A DNA stretch of 64,000 bases. Source: Ramlibacter paludis. GTDB lineage: Bacteria; Pseudomonadota; Gammaproteobacteria; Burkholderiales; Burkholderiaceae_C. Within the stretch, counting starts at the first letter, position 1. Every line of letters begins with the position of its first letter. Positions 10,144-18,703 of this stretch are shown here, piece by piece. The notes under the pieces are model-generated. The model was not told the DNA's origin. It worked only from the letters and a program-made list of their open reading frames with translations, and did not search any database. Where the stretch lies: positions 310,001 to 374,000 of the forward strand of contig NZ_JAKLTM010000005.1 in assembly GCF_022012305.1 (NCBI RefSeq), in the 5' to 3' direction. Position numbers and translations under genes: made by a program.

Positions 10144-12158
10144 CCTCTGCGTTCGTTCCCGGCCCCTTTCGCCGCACCCGCCGCGTCGCCTGGCGGCGCT
10201 GGTCGCTCTGGGTCGCGCTCGGCGTGCTGGTGGTCGGCCTCCTCATCACGCTGGTCTACCTGGCCGCGCGCTACGAGGCCAGCCAGGCGCAGAGCAACGT
10301 CGAGCGTGACGCGGCCGACGCACTGAGCGACATCCGCTCGGCGCTCACGCGCAACGTGCAGACGCTGCAGGCCTTGCAGACCGGCCAGTCCGACCACGAG
10401 AAGTGGACGCTGGAAGCCGCCAAGCTGCTGCGGGAGAACCGCGAGTGGGTCCGCATCGAGTGGCGCAGCCCGCAGCTGCAGCTGCTCGCCGAGGCCGACA
10501 CGCCGTTCCGGCCCGCGGTGTTCGCCCGCTACGGCCGCGACCAGTCGCTGCCCGAGGTCCAGCAGGCCTGCAGCACCGCGCGCCACATCTCCAGCCATGC
10601 CTATGCGCGCAGCCACTTCGTGCCGCAGGCCGACGGCACCGGGCTCGAGCTGATGGAGCTGTGCCTGCCGCAGGTGAGCTCCGGCCGCCTCACCGGCTAT
10701 CTCGTCGCCACCTATTCGCTGAGCGAGCTGCTCGCGAGCCGCATCGGCCCGCAGCTCGGACGCAGCCAGGAGGTGTCGTTCACCGAAGCCGACGGCACGC
10801 GGCTGGCGATGCATGGCCTGGCGCGGCGCGGCACGCGCGTGTTCACCGCGCAGCAGCTGCTGGACCTGCCGGGCAGCACCATGGTGCTGCGCCTGGACAG
10901 CTGGCGCTCGCAGCCGGACGTGTTCCCCAACGTGCTGACCGCGCTGGTCACGCTGATGTCGATCGCGCTCGTCACCGTGCTGTTCCTGCTCGGGCACGAC
11001 ACGCGCAGGCGCCTGCGCGTGGAGCAGGACCTGGCCGACGCGCTGGCCTTCCGCAAGGCGATGGAGGACTCGCTGGTCACCGGCCTGCGCGCGCGCGACC
11101 TGCAGGGCTACACCACCTACGTCAATCCCGCTTTCTGCCAGATGGTGGGCTTCGCGCCCGAGGAACTGCTCGGGCACGAGGCGCCGGCGCCCTACTGGCC
11201 GCCGGAGTTCGCCGAGGAATACCGCAAGCGCCAGCAGGTGCGCTTGGTGGCGGGCAACCAGCCGCCGCGCGAAGGCTTCGAATCGGTCTTCATGCGCAAG
11301 GACGGCACGCGCTTTCCCGTGCTGATCATCGAGGCGCCGCTGATCAACGCGCACGGGCTGCAGACCGGCTGGATGAGCGCGGTGCTGGACATCAGCGAGC
11401 AGCGGCGCGTGGAGGAGCTGTCGCGCGCCAGCCAGGAACGCCTGCAGGCCACCGCGCGCCTGGCGACGGTGGGCGAGATGGCCTCCTTGCTGAGCCACGA
11501 GCTGAACCAGCCGCTGGCGGCGATCGCGAGCTATGCGACCGGCTCGCTCAACCTGCTGCGCGAAGCCCCGGAGCACGCAGCCAGCGACCTTCAATTGGCC
11601 ATGGGCCGGATCGCGGAGCAGGCGGAGCGCGCCGGCCGCGTGATCAAGAGCGTGCACGACTTCGTGCGCCGCCGCGACCAGGCGCGCGAAGCGGTCGCGC
11701 CGCGCGACCTGGTCGATGCCGTGCTGCCGCTGGTCAACCTGCAGGCGCGCAAGCTGGGCGTGCGCGTGGACATCCGCATCGCCGAGCCGCTGCCGCTGGT
11801 GCTGTGCGACCGAACGATGGTCGAACAGGTGCTGCTGAACCTGGCGCGCAACGCGATGCAGGCGATGGATGCGGCGCGGGTTGCCCAGCCTTCGCTGCTG
11901 CTGCAAGTGAAGCTGGCCGGTGCCTCCGAGATCGGCAAGCGCTGGCTGGAGTTCTCGGTGGCCGATGTCGGCCCCGGCATTCCGGAAGAAGTGAAGCAGC
12001 AGCTGTTCACGCCTTTCTTCACCACCAAGGCCGAAGGCATGGGCCTCGGCCTGAGCCTGTGCCGCACCGTGGTGGAGCAGCATGGGGGATACCTCGTGTT
12101 CGAACCCAACCAGCCGCAAGGTACGATCTTCCGGTTCACCCTGCCTGCCCGAGCCTGA
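10140..12158 (+). CDS. PAS-domain sensor histidine kinase, membrane-bound
   Basis: This 672-residue kinase starts at a GTG that overlaps the amidase stop. The ATG-less open frame upstream of it is an out-of-frame shadow. Order of parts: a membrane segment near residues 20-42, a periplasmic sensor region of about 220 residues, a second membrane segment in NVLTALVTLMSIALVTVLFL, a PAS domain (GYTTYVNPAFCQMVGFAPEE), a dimerisation domain with phospho-acceptor His453 in SHELNQPLAAI, and an HATPase domain (NLARNAMQAM; DVGPGIPEE; GMGLGLSLC). The architecture resembles FixL/DctB-type kinases. It is followed, with a one-base overlap, by its FixJ-type partner. The signal sensed is unknown. Confidence 0.93.
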   Translation: MTSAFVPGPFRRTRRVAWRRWSLWVALGVLVVGLLITLVYLAARYEASQAQSNVERDAADALSDIRSALTRNVQTLQALQTGQSDHEKWTLEAAKLLRENREWVRIEWRSPQLQLLAEADTPFRPAVFARYGRDQSLPEVQQACSTARHISSHAYARSHFVPQADGTGLELMELCLPQVSSGRLTGYLVATYSLSELLASRIGPQLGRSQEVSFTEADGTRLAMHGLARRGTRVFTAQQLLDLPGSTMVLRLDSWRSQPDVFPNVLTALVTLMSIALVTVLFLLGHDTRRRLRVEQDLADALAFRKAMEDSLVTGLRARDLQGYTTYVNPAFCQMVGFAPEELLGHEAPAPYWPPEFAEEYRKRQQVRLVAGNQPPREGFESVFMRKDGTRFPVLIIEAPLINAHGLQTGWMSAVLDISEQRRVEELSRASQERLQATARLATVGEMASLLSHELNQPLAAIASYATGSLNLLREAPEHAASDLQLAMGRIAEQAERAGRVIKSVHDFVRRRDQAREAVAPRDLVDAVLPLVNLQARKLGVRVDIRIAEPLPLVLCDRTMVEQVLLNLARNAMQAMDAARVAQPSLLLQVKLAGASEIGKRWLEFSVADVGPGIPEEVKQQLFTPFFTTKAEGMGLGLSLCRTVVEQHGGYLVFEPNQPQGTIFRFTLPARA

Positions 12159-12784
12159 TGCAACCCGCCACCGACGCCACCGTTTTCATCGTCGACGACG
12201 ACGCCGGCGTGCGCGAGGCGCTGGCCTGGCTGCTGCGCTCGCGCCGCCTGCTGTCCGCGGCCTACGGCAGCGCGGAGGAATTCGAAGCCATGCTGGGGGC
12301 GGATTTCCGCCCGGCGCAGGCCTGCTGCCTGTTGCTCGACGTGCGCATGCCGGGCATGAGCGGACTGGCGCTGTTCGACAAGCTGGTGGCGCGCGGCCTC
12401 GAGAAGTGCATGCCGGTGATCTTCCTCACCGGCCATGCCGACGTGCCGACGGCCGTCGACATGGTCAAGCGCGGCGCATTCGACTTCTGCGAGAAGCCCT
12501 TTTCCGACAACCTGCTGGTCGACCGCATCGAGGAAGCCCTGCGCAAGTCGGGTGAAGTGCTGGCTGCGCAGCGTGCCACCGGGCAGCTGCAGGCGCGGCT
12601 GGCCGACCTGACCGAGCGCGAACGCGACGTGATGGAACTGGTGGCCAAGGGCATGCCGAACAAGCTGATCGCCGACCAGCTCGCGATCAGCGTGCGCACA
12701 GTGGAAGTGCACCGGGCGCGGGTGTTCGACAAGATGGAAGTGAAGTCGGCGGTGGAGCTGGCGAACCTGCTGCGCTCGATCTGA
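12158..12784 (+). CDS. FixJ/NarL-type response regulator, partner of the upstream kinase
   Basis: This 208-residue regulator has an N-terminal receiver with the acidic pocket in FIVDDDAGVRE, phospho-acceptor Asp61 in LLLDVRMPGMSG and the conserved Lys in FCEKPF. A LuxR-type helix-turn-helix follows (LTERERDVMELVAKGM; SVRTVEVHRARV). The ATG shares its first base with the stop codon of the kinase gene (TGATG), so they are translated as a pair. The VPTAVDMVKRGAFDF segment is typical of the FixJ/TtrR/StyR branch. It presumably activates promoters in response to the unknown signal of its kinase; no target can be identified from the sequence. Confidence 0.94.
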   Translation: MQPATDATVFIVDDDAGVREALAWLLRSRRLLSAAYGSAEEFEAMLGADFRPAQACCLLLDVRMPGMSGLALFDKLVARGLEKCMPVIFLTGHADVPTAVDMVKRGAFDFCEKPFSDNLLVDRIEEALRKSGEVLAAQRATGQLQARLADLTERERDVMELVAKGMPNKLIADQLAISVRTVEVHRARVFDKMEVKSAVELANLLRSI

Positions 12785-12786
12785 GG

Positions 12787-12921
12787 CTAGGGCTTCTTCT
12801 TTTCTTCTTCCTTGTCCTCGGGCGGGGGCTCGCCGCCCTTGCGGCCGGAGAACATCGTCCACCAGACGATGCCCACCAGCAGCAACATGGCTAGCAGGGC
12901 TTCAAGCAGAATCAGCAACAT
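12787..12921 (-). CDS. Small single-span membrane protein
   Basis: This is a 44-residue protein: one hydrophobic segment (LLILLEALLAMLLLVGIVWW) followed by a short, highly charged Pro/Glu/Lys tail. I do not know its function. It is supported by a good ribosome site on the minus strand (AAGGA eight bases before the ATG) and by the amphipathic layout, which chance ORFs seldom show. A longer open frame reaches 13089, but that part overlaps mltA and looks non-coding. Its ATG overlaps the mltA ATG on the other strand within one CATG, so the two genes diverge from the same four bases. Its stop lies two bases after the response-regulator stop (convergent). Confidence 0.6.
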   Translation of the reverse strand: MLLILLEALLAMLLLVGIVWWTMFSGRKGGEPPPEDKEEEKKKP

Positions 12922-14065
12922 GTCCCGAGTCCTTTGGCTGGCCACCATTGTAGGAATGCTGGCCGCTTGCGGCAGCGTGCCCCTGCCGCCGGAACCGGCG
13001 CGTACGCCCCCGGTCGATGCGCCGGTGGCGCGCCCGCCCTCCGCGCCCGAGGACGGGGCGACCTTGCCGCCGGCGCGCGTGCAGGGCAAGGCGCGCTGGC
13101 AGCCGGTGCGCTGGTCCGACCTGCCGGGCTTCGCCGACGATTCGCTGTTCGAAGCATGGAACGCCTGGATCCGCAGCTGCGAGCGGCCCCCGGCGGCGCT
13201 GGCCGCGCTGTGTCCCGAGGTGCGGCGCCTGTCGATCGCTTCGCCCGAGGAACAGCGGGCGTGGATGGTGCAGCGGCTGCAGCCTTACCGCGTCGAGCCG
13301 CTGGCCGCGGCGGATTCCTTGCTCACCGGCTACTACGAGCCCATGCTCGATGCGGTGCGGCAGCCGACCGGTTCGCAGCAAGTTCCCTTGTTCCGGCCGC
13401 CGGCCGACCTCGCCACCCGCCGGCCCTGGTACACCCGCCAGGAGATGGACACCCTGGCGCAGCCGCGCGCCGCGCTGCGGGGCCGCGAGATCGCCTACGT
13501 GGCCGATCCGCTCGATGCGCTGGCGCTGCAGATCCAGGGCTCGGGCCGGCTGCGCGTGCTCGAGCCTGATGGCCGGACCAGCCTGGTGCGCCTCGCCTTT
13601 GCCGGCAGCAACGAGCAGCCGTATCGCAGCGTCGGCAGCTGGCTGCTGCAGCAGGGGGCGCTGCGCGATGCGTCCTGGCCCGGCATCAAGGCCTGGGCGC
13701 GCGCCAATCCGCAGCGCGTGCAGGAGATGCTGTGGACCAATCCGCGGGTGACCTTCTTCCGCGAGGAGCCGCTGTCCGAATTCGATGCCGGCTTCGGCCC
13801 GCGCGGCGCGCAAGGCGTGCCGCTCACGCCCGGGCGTTCGATCGCGGTCGACAAGGACGGCGGCATTCCGTACGGCACGCCGGTCTGGCTGGCGTCGCCG
13901 GGACCGCTGCTGAACCTGAACCGCCTGGTGTTCGCGCAGGACACCGGCAGCGCGATCGTCGGCGCCGTGCGGGCCGACTACTTCGTCGGCTGGGGCGATG
14001 CGGCGGGAGAGATCGCCGGAAGGCTCAAGCAGCCGCTGGCGCTCTGGGTGCTCTGGCCGCGTTGA
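12920..14065 (+). CDS. mltA: Membrane-bound lytic murein transglycosylase A
   Basis: MltA cleaves the MurNAc-GlcNAc bond of peptidoglycan with 1,6-anhydro product formation, at the inner face of the outer membrane. The 381-residue protein begins with a lipoprotein signal (MSRVLWLATIVGMLAACGS) whose lipobox LAAC marks the mature Cys, which also fixes the start at 12920. The MltA domain (LLTGYYEPMLDAVRQP) follows, then the C-terminal 3D domain with its conserved aspartates (AQDTGSAIVGAVRADYF; first Asp is residue 341). There is an Ala/Pro-rich linker after the lipid anchor. The ribosome site is weak. It converges with the Lrp-type gene, the stops being one base apart. Confidence 0.93.
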   Translation: MSRVLWLATIVGMLAACGSVPLPPEPARTPPVDAPVARPPSAPEDGATLPPARVQGKARWQPVRWSDLPGFADDSLFEAWNAWIRSCERPPAALAALCPEVRRLSIASPEEQRAWMVQRLQPYRVEPLAAADSLLTGYYEPMLDAVRQPTGSQQVPLFRPPADLATRRPWYTRQEMDTLAQPRAALRGREIAYVADPLDALALQIQGSGRLRVLEPDGRTSLVRLAFAGSNEQPYRSVGSWLLQQGALRDASWPGIKAWARANPQRVQEMLWTNPRVTFFREEPLSEFDAGFGPRGAQGVPLTPGRSIAVDKDGGIPYGTPVWLASPGPLLNLNRLVFAQDTGSAIVGAVRADYFVGWGDAAGEIAGRLKQPLALWVLWPR

Positions 14066-14066
14066 G

Positions 14067-14543
14067 TCACGCCTTCAGCTGCGACAGCGGCCAGCTCGTG
14101 CTCGCCTTCACTTCGCCCAGCGAGAAGCTGGTGTGCATGTCCTTCACGTTCGGCAGGTTGATCAGCACGTTGCGGGCGAACTGCGAGAACGAATCCAGGT
14201 CGCGCGACACCACCTGCAGCTCGAAGGTCCCGGCGCCGCTGATGTAGTGGCAGGACACCACTTCGGGAATCTTGCGGATCGCTTCCTCCATCGCCCGCGT
14301 GCCCTCGCCCGTGTTGCGGTCGGCGTCCAGCCGCACGAAGGCCAGTACGCCCAGGCCGATGCGGTGGCGGTCGATCTCCGCGTGATAGCCCTTGATGAAG
14401 CCCGCCTCCTCCAGCGCCCGCACGCGCCGCCAGCACGGCGCCGCCGAGAGCCCCACGCGCTGCGCGAGTTCGGCGTTGGTCAGCCGCGCGTTGGCCTGCA
14501 GCTCGCCCAGGATCTGCACGTCATAACGGTCGAGTGTTTCCAT
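14067..14543 (-). CDS. Lrp/AsnC-family transcriptional regulator
   Basis: This 158-residue regulator has an N-terminal winged helix (LDRYDVQILGELQANARLTN; GLSAAPCWRRVRALEEAG) and a C-terminal RAM/ligand-binding domain (VVSCHYISGAGTFELQVV). These proteins sense amino acids or their products. The frame is open to 14699, but METLDRYDV at 14543 is the family start and has AGGA five bases upstream. It is divergent from the indolepyruvate oxidoreductase gene with 94 bases between starts, a layout typical of a local regulator and its target. Control of aromatic or branched amino-acid breakdown is a reasonable inference, not shown. Confidence 0.93.
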   Translation of the reverse strand: METLDRYDVQILGELQANARLTNAELAQRVGLSAAPCWRRVRALEEAGFIKGYHAEIDRHRIGLGVLAFVRLDADRNTGEGTRAMEEAIRKIPEVVSCHYISGAGTFELQVVSRDLDSFSQFARNVLINLPNVKDMHTSFSLGEVKASTSWPLSQLKA

Positions 14544-14558
14544 TTTTCCTAGTTTAGC

Positions 14559-14571
14559 GAAAGATCCTTTC
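14559..14571. promoter_or_regulatory. Short inverted repeat between the Lrp-type gene and the oxidoreductase
   Basis: GAAAG-ATC-CTTTC, a perfect 5-bp inverted repeat with a 3-base centre, lies in the shared 94-base intergenic region, about 16 bases upstream of the regulator start. It is a candidate operator for autoregulation or control of the divergent gene. A repeat this short could arise by chance. Confidence 0.3.
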
Positions 14572-14637
14572 TCGGCATTGGCGATATCGGGCACAAAACG
14601 CAAAGACATATCCGCCATGGGCCCATACACTTTCGGC

Positions 14638-17600
14638 ATGAACGCACCCCTCCCGGAACACATTCGCAAGGCGCTCGAGACCGTCACCCTGGACGACAAG
14701 TACTCGCTGGACTACGGCCGCGCCTTCATGAGCGGGGTGCAGGCTCTGGTCAAGCTGCCGATGCTGCAGCGCCAGCGCGATGCGCTGCAGGGCAAGAACA
14801 CCGCCGGCTTCATCAGCGGCTACCGTGGCTCGCCGCTGGGGGGTTACGACCAGGCGCTGTGGAAGGCCAAGAAGTACCTGCAGGCGCAGAACATCGTGTT
14901 CCAGCCGGGCGTGAACGAGGAACTGGCCGCCACCGCGCTGTGGGGCACGCAGCAACTGGGCTTCGCGCCCGCCGGCAGCAACAAGTACGACGGCGTGTTC
15001 GGCATCTGGTACGGCAAGGGCCCGGGCGTCGACCGCTGCTCCGACGTGTTCAAGCACGCCAACATGGCCGGCACCACGCCCTGGGGCGGCGTGCTGGCGG
15101 TGGCCGGCGACGACCACGTGGCCAAGAGTTCCACCGCGGCGCACCAGAGCGACCACATCTTCAAGGCCTGCGGCCTGCCGGTGTTCTTCCCGGCCAACGT
15201 GCAGGAAATCCTCGATCTGGGCCTGCATGCGCTGGCCCTCAGCCGCTACTCCGGCGTCTGGGCCGGCATGAAGACGATCCAGGAGATCGTGGAGTCGAGC
15301 GCCACCGCCACCATCGACCCCGACCGCGTGCAGATCAAGCTGCCGACCGACTTCCACATGCCGCCCGGCGGCGTGCACATCCGCTGGCCGGATCACGCGC
15401 TGGACCAGGAAGCGCGCCTGTTCGACTACAAGTGGTACGCCGCGCTGGCGTACATCCGCGCCAACCGCCTGAACCACAATGTGGTCGAAGGCCCGAACGA
15501 CCGCTTCGGCATCATCGCCAGCGGCAAGGCTTACAACGACACCCGCCAGGCCCTGCTGGACCTGGGCCTGGACGACGACACCTGCCGGCGCCTGGGCATC
15601 CGCGTGCACAAGGTCGCGGTGGTCTGGCCGCTCGAAGCGCAGACGACGCGCGAGTTCGCGCAAGGCCTGCGCGAAATCCTGGTGGTGGAGGAGAAGCGCC
15701 AGGTCATCGAGTACCAAATCAAGGAAGAGCTCTACAACTGGCGCAGCGACGTGCGGCCCACGGTGCTGGGCAAGTTCGACCAGGGCGAGGGCGACATCTC
15801 CGGCGGCGAGTGGTCGATGCCGAACCCCACGGCCAACACGCTGCTGCGCGCCAACGCCGACCTGTCGCCGGCGCTGATCGCCCGCGCGATCGCGCATCGC
15901 CTGAAGAAGCAGGGCCTGGACGCCGACGTGCTCGCCCGCATCGATGCGCAGCTCGCCATCCTGGAGGCCAAGGAACGCGCCATGCAGGTGGTGGAGGTCA
16001 AGGGCGACCGCCAGCCCTGGTTCTGCTCCGGCTGCCCGCACAACACGTCCACCGTGGTGCCGGAAGGCTCGCGCGCGATGGCCGGCATCGGCTGCCACTT
16101 CATGGCCACCTGGATGGACCGCGCCACCATCGGCTTCACGCAGATGGGCGGCGAGGGCGTGCCCTGGGTGGGCCAGCAGCCCTTCAGCAACGACCAGCAC
16201 ATGTTCGCCAACCTCGGCGACGGCACCTACTTCCACAGCGGCCTGCTGGCCATCCGCCAGGCCATCGCGTCGGGCGTCAACATCACCTACAAGGTCTTGT
16301 ACAACGACGCCGTGGCCATGACCGGCGGCCAGCCGGTGGGCGAGCGGCCCGAGGGCCACACGCCGCTGCAGATCCTGCACAGCCTCAAGGCCGAGGGCGT
16401 GCAGAAGCTGGTGGTGGTGAGCGACCAGCCGGAGAAGTACGACGGCGCCGACCTGCCGGCCGGCGTCACCGTGCACCACCGCGACGAGCTCGATCGCATC
16501 CAGCGCGAGCTGCGCGAGATCCCGGGCACGACGGCCCTGCTCTACGACCAGACCTGCGCCACCGAGAAGCGGCGCCGCCGCAAGCGCGGCGCGATGGTCG
16601 ATCCGGCCGTTCGCGTGGTGATCAACGACCTGGTCTGCGAAGGCTGCGGCGACTGCAGCGTCAAGTCCAACTGCCTGTCGGTGGAACCGCTGGAAACCGA
16701 GTTCGGCCGCAAGCGCACCATCAACCAGAGCACCTGCAACAAGGACACGAGCTGCCTCAAGGGCTTCTGCCCCAGTTTCGTCACCGTCGAAGGCGGCAAG
16801 CTCAAGGGCAAGGCCAAGGACAAGGCCGCCCCCTCGCCCTTCACGCTGGGTGAACTGCCCGAGCCGCAGCTGCCGCGCACCGCCGAGGTCTACGGCATCG
16901 TCGTGGCCGGCGTCGGCGGCACCGGCGTGATCACCATCGGCCAGCTGCTCGGCATGGCGGCCCACATCGAAGGCAAGGGCATCGTCACGCAGGACGCGGC
17001 GGGCCTGGCGCAAAAGGGCGGCGCCACCTGGAGCCACGTGCTGGTCGCCGACACGCAGGATGCGATCCGCACCACGCGCGTCAGCGCCGCGGCGGCCGAC
17101 CTCATCATCGGCTGCGATCCGATCGTCACCGGCGGCAAGGAAACGGTGCTGCGCATGCGCGAAGGCCGGACGAAGGTCGCCCTGAACGGCCACGGCACGC
17201 CGACCGCCGCCTTCGTGCGCAACGCCGGCTGGTCCAACCCCTCGGACGCCTGCGCCGCCGAAATCGGCAAGGCCGTGGGCGCCGCCAACCTCTGCGCCTT
17301 CAATGCCGACGCCCTGGCCGCGAAGCTGATGGGCGACAGCATCTACACCAACCCCATGATGCTGGGCTACGCCTGGCAGAAGGGCTGGGTGCCGCTGGGG
17401 CTCGAGTCGCTGATGCGCGCCATCGAGCTCAATGGCGTGGCGGTGGAGAACAACAAGGCCGCCTTCGCCTGGGGCCGCCAGGCCGCGCACGACCTGGCGC
17501 GCGTGGAAGGCCTGCTGGCGCCGGCGCAGGTGGTGGAGTTCAAGAAGCGCGAGACGGTCTACAGCCTGGTCGCCCGCCGCGTCGAATTCCTCACCGACTA

Positions 17601-18204
17601 CCAGAACGCCGCGTACGCCCAGCGCTACCGCGACCTGGTCGAGCGCGTCCGCGCCGCCGAAGCGCCGCTCGGCAAAACGGCGCTGACCGAAGCGGTCGCC
17701 CGCGGCCTGTTCAAGCTGATGGCGTACAAGGACGAATACGAGGTGGCGCGCCTGCATGCCGAAACCGGCTTCCGCGAGAAGGTGGCGGCGCAGTTCGAGG
17801 GCGACTTCAAGATCCACTACCACCTGGCCCCGCCCCTGACTTCGAAGCACAACGACAAGGGCGAGCTGGTCAAGCGCAAGTTCGGCCCGGGGACGATCCA
17901 CCTGTTCCGCCTGCTGGCGAAGTTCAAGGGCCTGCGCGGCACCGCGCTGGACGTCTTCGGCCGCACCGAGGAGCGCCGCACCGAGCGCGCCCTGATCGGC
18001 GAGTACGGCCAGACCGTCCAGGAGCTGGTGGCCGGCCTGAACGCCGCCAACCACGCCCAGGCCGTGGAACTGGCCCGCCTGCCCGAGCAGATCAAGGGCT
18101 ATGGCCACGTGAAGGAGCGCAACCTGGCGGCCGTGCGGCCGCAGTGGGAGGCGCTGCTGCAGCAGTGGCGCGGCGGCGCCGCGCAGGAACGGCGCGCCGC
18201 CTAG
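14638..18204 (+). CDS. Indolepyruvate:ferredoxin oxidoreductase, fused single-chain type
   Basis: This 1188-residue enzyme oxidatively decarboxylates aryl (and perhaps branched-chain) 2-oxoacids from amino-acid transamination to acyl-CoA, passing electrons to ferredoxin. The order of parts is an N-terminal pyrimidine-binding region (FISGYRGSPLGGYDQ), a TPP-binding region (GIGCHFMATWMDR), a Cys-rich iron-sulfur segment (CEGCGDCSVKSNC at about residues 667-679, with more Cys to about 710), and a C-terminal gamma domain (GVGGTGVITIGQ from about residue 759). Archaea split these into IorA and IorB; proteobacteria often fuse them at about this length. The ATG at 14638 is preferred over upstream in-frame starts because the family begins close to KYSLDYGRAF. 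Confidence 0.93.
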   Translation: MNAPLPEHIRKALETVTLDDKYSLDYGRAFMSGVQALVKLPMLQRQRDALQGKNTAGFISGYRGSPLGGYDQALWKAKKYLQAQNIVFQPGVNEELAATALWGTQQLGFAPAGSNKYDGVFGIWYGKGPGVDRCSDVFKHANMAGTTPWGGVLAVAGDDHVAKSSTAAHQSDHIFKACGLPVFFPANVQEILDLGLHALALSRYSGVWAGMKTIQEIVESSATATIDPDRVQIKLPTDFHMPPGGVHIRWPDHALDQEARLFDYKWYAALAYIRANRLNHNVVEGPNDRFGIIASGKAYNDTRQALLDLGLDDDTCRRLGIRVHKVAVVWPLEAQTTREFAQGLREILVVEEKRQVIEYQIKEELYNWRSDVRPTVLGKFDQGEGDISGGEWSMPNPTANTLLRANADLSPALIARAIAHRLKKQGLDADVLARIDAQLAILEAKERAMQVVEVKGDRQPWFCSGCPHNTSTVVPEGSRAMAGIGCHFMATWMDRATIGFTQMGGEGVPWVGQQPFSNDQHMFANLGDGTYFHSGLLAIRQAIASGVNITYKVLYNDAVAMTGGQPVGERPEGHTPLQILHSLKAEGVQKLVVVSDQPEKYDGADLPAGVTVHHRDELDRIQRELREIPGTTALLYDQTCATEKRRRRKRGAMVDPAVRVVINDLVCEGCGDCSVKSNCLSVEPLETEFGRKRTINQSTCNKDTSCLKGFCPSFVTVEGGKLKGKAKDKAAPSPFTLGELPEPQLPRTAEVYGIVVAGVGGTGVITIGQLLGMAAHIEGKGIVTQDAAGLAQKGGATWSHVLVADTQDAIRTTRVSAAAADLIIGCDPIVTGGKETVLRMREGRTKVALNGHGTPTAAFVRNAGWSNPSDACAAEIGKAVGAANLCAFNADALAAKLMGDSIYTNPMMLGYAWQKGWVPLGLESLMRAIELNGVAVENNKAAFAWGRQAAHDLARVEGLLAPAQVVEFKKRETVYSLVARRVEFLTDYQNAAYAQRYRDLVERVRAAEAPLGKTALTEAVARGLFKLMAYKDEYEVARLHAETGFREKVAAQFEGDFKIHYHLAPPLTSKHNDKGELVKRKFGPGTIHLFRLLAKFKGLRGTALDVFGRTEERRTERALIGEYGQTVQELVAGLNAANHAQAVELARLPEQIKGYGHVKERNLAAVRPQWEALLQQWRGGAAQERRAA

Positions 18205-18236
18205 CCGCGGCCCCGCGGCCGGCCCCCTGCGCCCGA

Positions 18237-18242
18237 TACAAT
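18237..18242 (+). promoter_or_regulatory. Candidate -10 element for yajC-secD-secF
   Basis: TACAAT, five of six matches to the sigma-70 -10 consensus, lies in the 128-base gap upstream of yajC. It would give a leader of about 85 bases. No convincing -35 is visible in the GC-rich sequence before it. Confidence 0.4.
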
Positions 18243-18332
18243 CCGGCTTCTCCCCGTGCCCCCGCCCGCCCAAGGCGGCTGGGGCGCGGGCGTCTTTCCC
18301 TCGTTGGTGGCCGTAGCGGCCCTGGAGACACC

Positions 18333-18662
18333 GTGTTCATTTCTTCCGCCTTCGCCCAAGCGGCGCCGGCCGCCGCCGGCGGCGACATGCAGTCCTCGTT
18401 CATGAGCCTGCTGCCGCTGGTGCTGATGTTCGTGGTCCTGTATTTCGTGATGATCCGGCCCCAGATGAAGCGGCAGAAGGAGCATCGCGCCATGGTTGAG
18501 GCCCTGGCCAAGGGCGACGAGGTCGCCACCGCCGGCGGCCTGATCGGCCGCGTCACCAAGCTGGGCGACCACTACCTGGGCATCGAACTGGCCCCGGGCG
18601 TCGAGGTGCAGGTGCAGCGCACCGCCGTGACGCAGGTCCTGCCCAAAGGCTCCCTCAAATAA
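18333..18662 (+). CDS. yajC: Preprotein translocase accessory subunit YajC
   Basis: YajC is the small inner-membrane partner of SecD-SecF in the holo-translocon. The 109-residue protein has a short Ala-rich N-terminus, one transmembrane segment (LLPLVLMFVVLYFVMIRPQ) and a cytoplasmic YajC domain (VATAGGLIGRVTKLGDHYLGI). The start is a GTG at 18333, chosen because GGAG sits five bases upstream and the protein then begins with the family's FISSAFAQ. The open frame to 18144 overlaps the preceding gene and is not used. It lies 41 bases before secD, in the conserved yajC-secD-secF order. Confidence 0.96.
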   Translation: MFISSAFAQAAPAAAGGDMQSSFMSLLPLVLMFVVLYFVMIRPQMKRQKEHRAMVEALAKGDEVATAGGLIGRVTKLGDHYLGIELAPGVEVQVQRTAVTQVLPKGSLK

Positions 18663-18703
18663 GGTCAAACGCGGGTGCTCGCGCGCCACGCGTCCTTCGT
18701 CCG

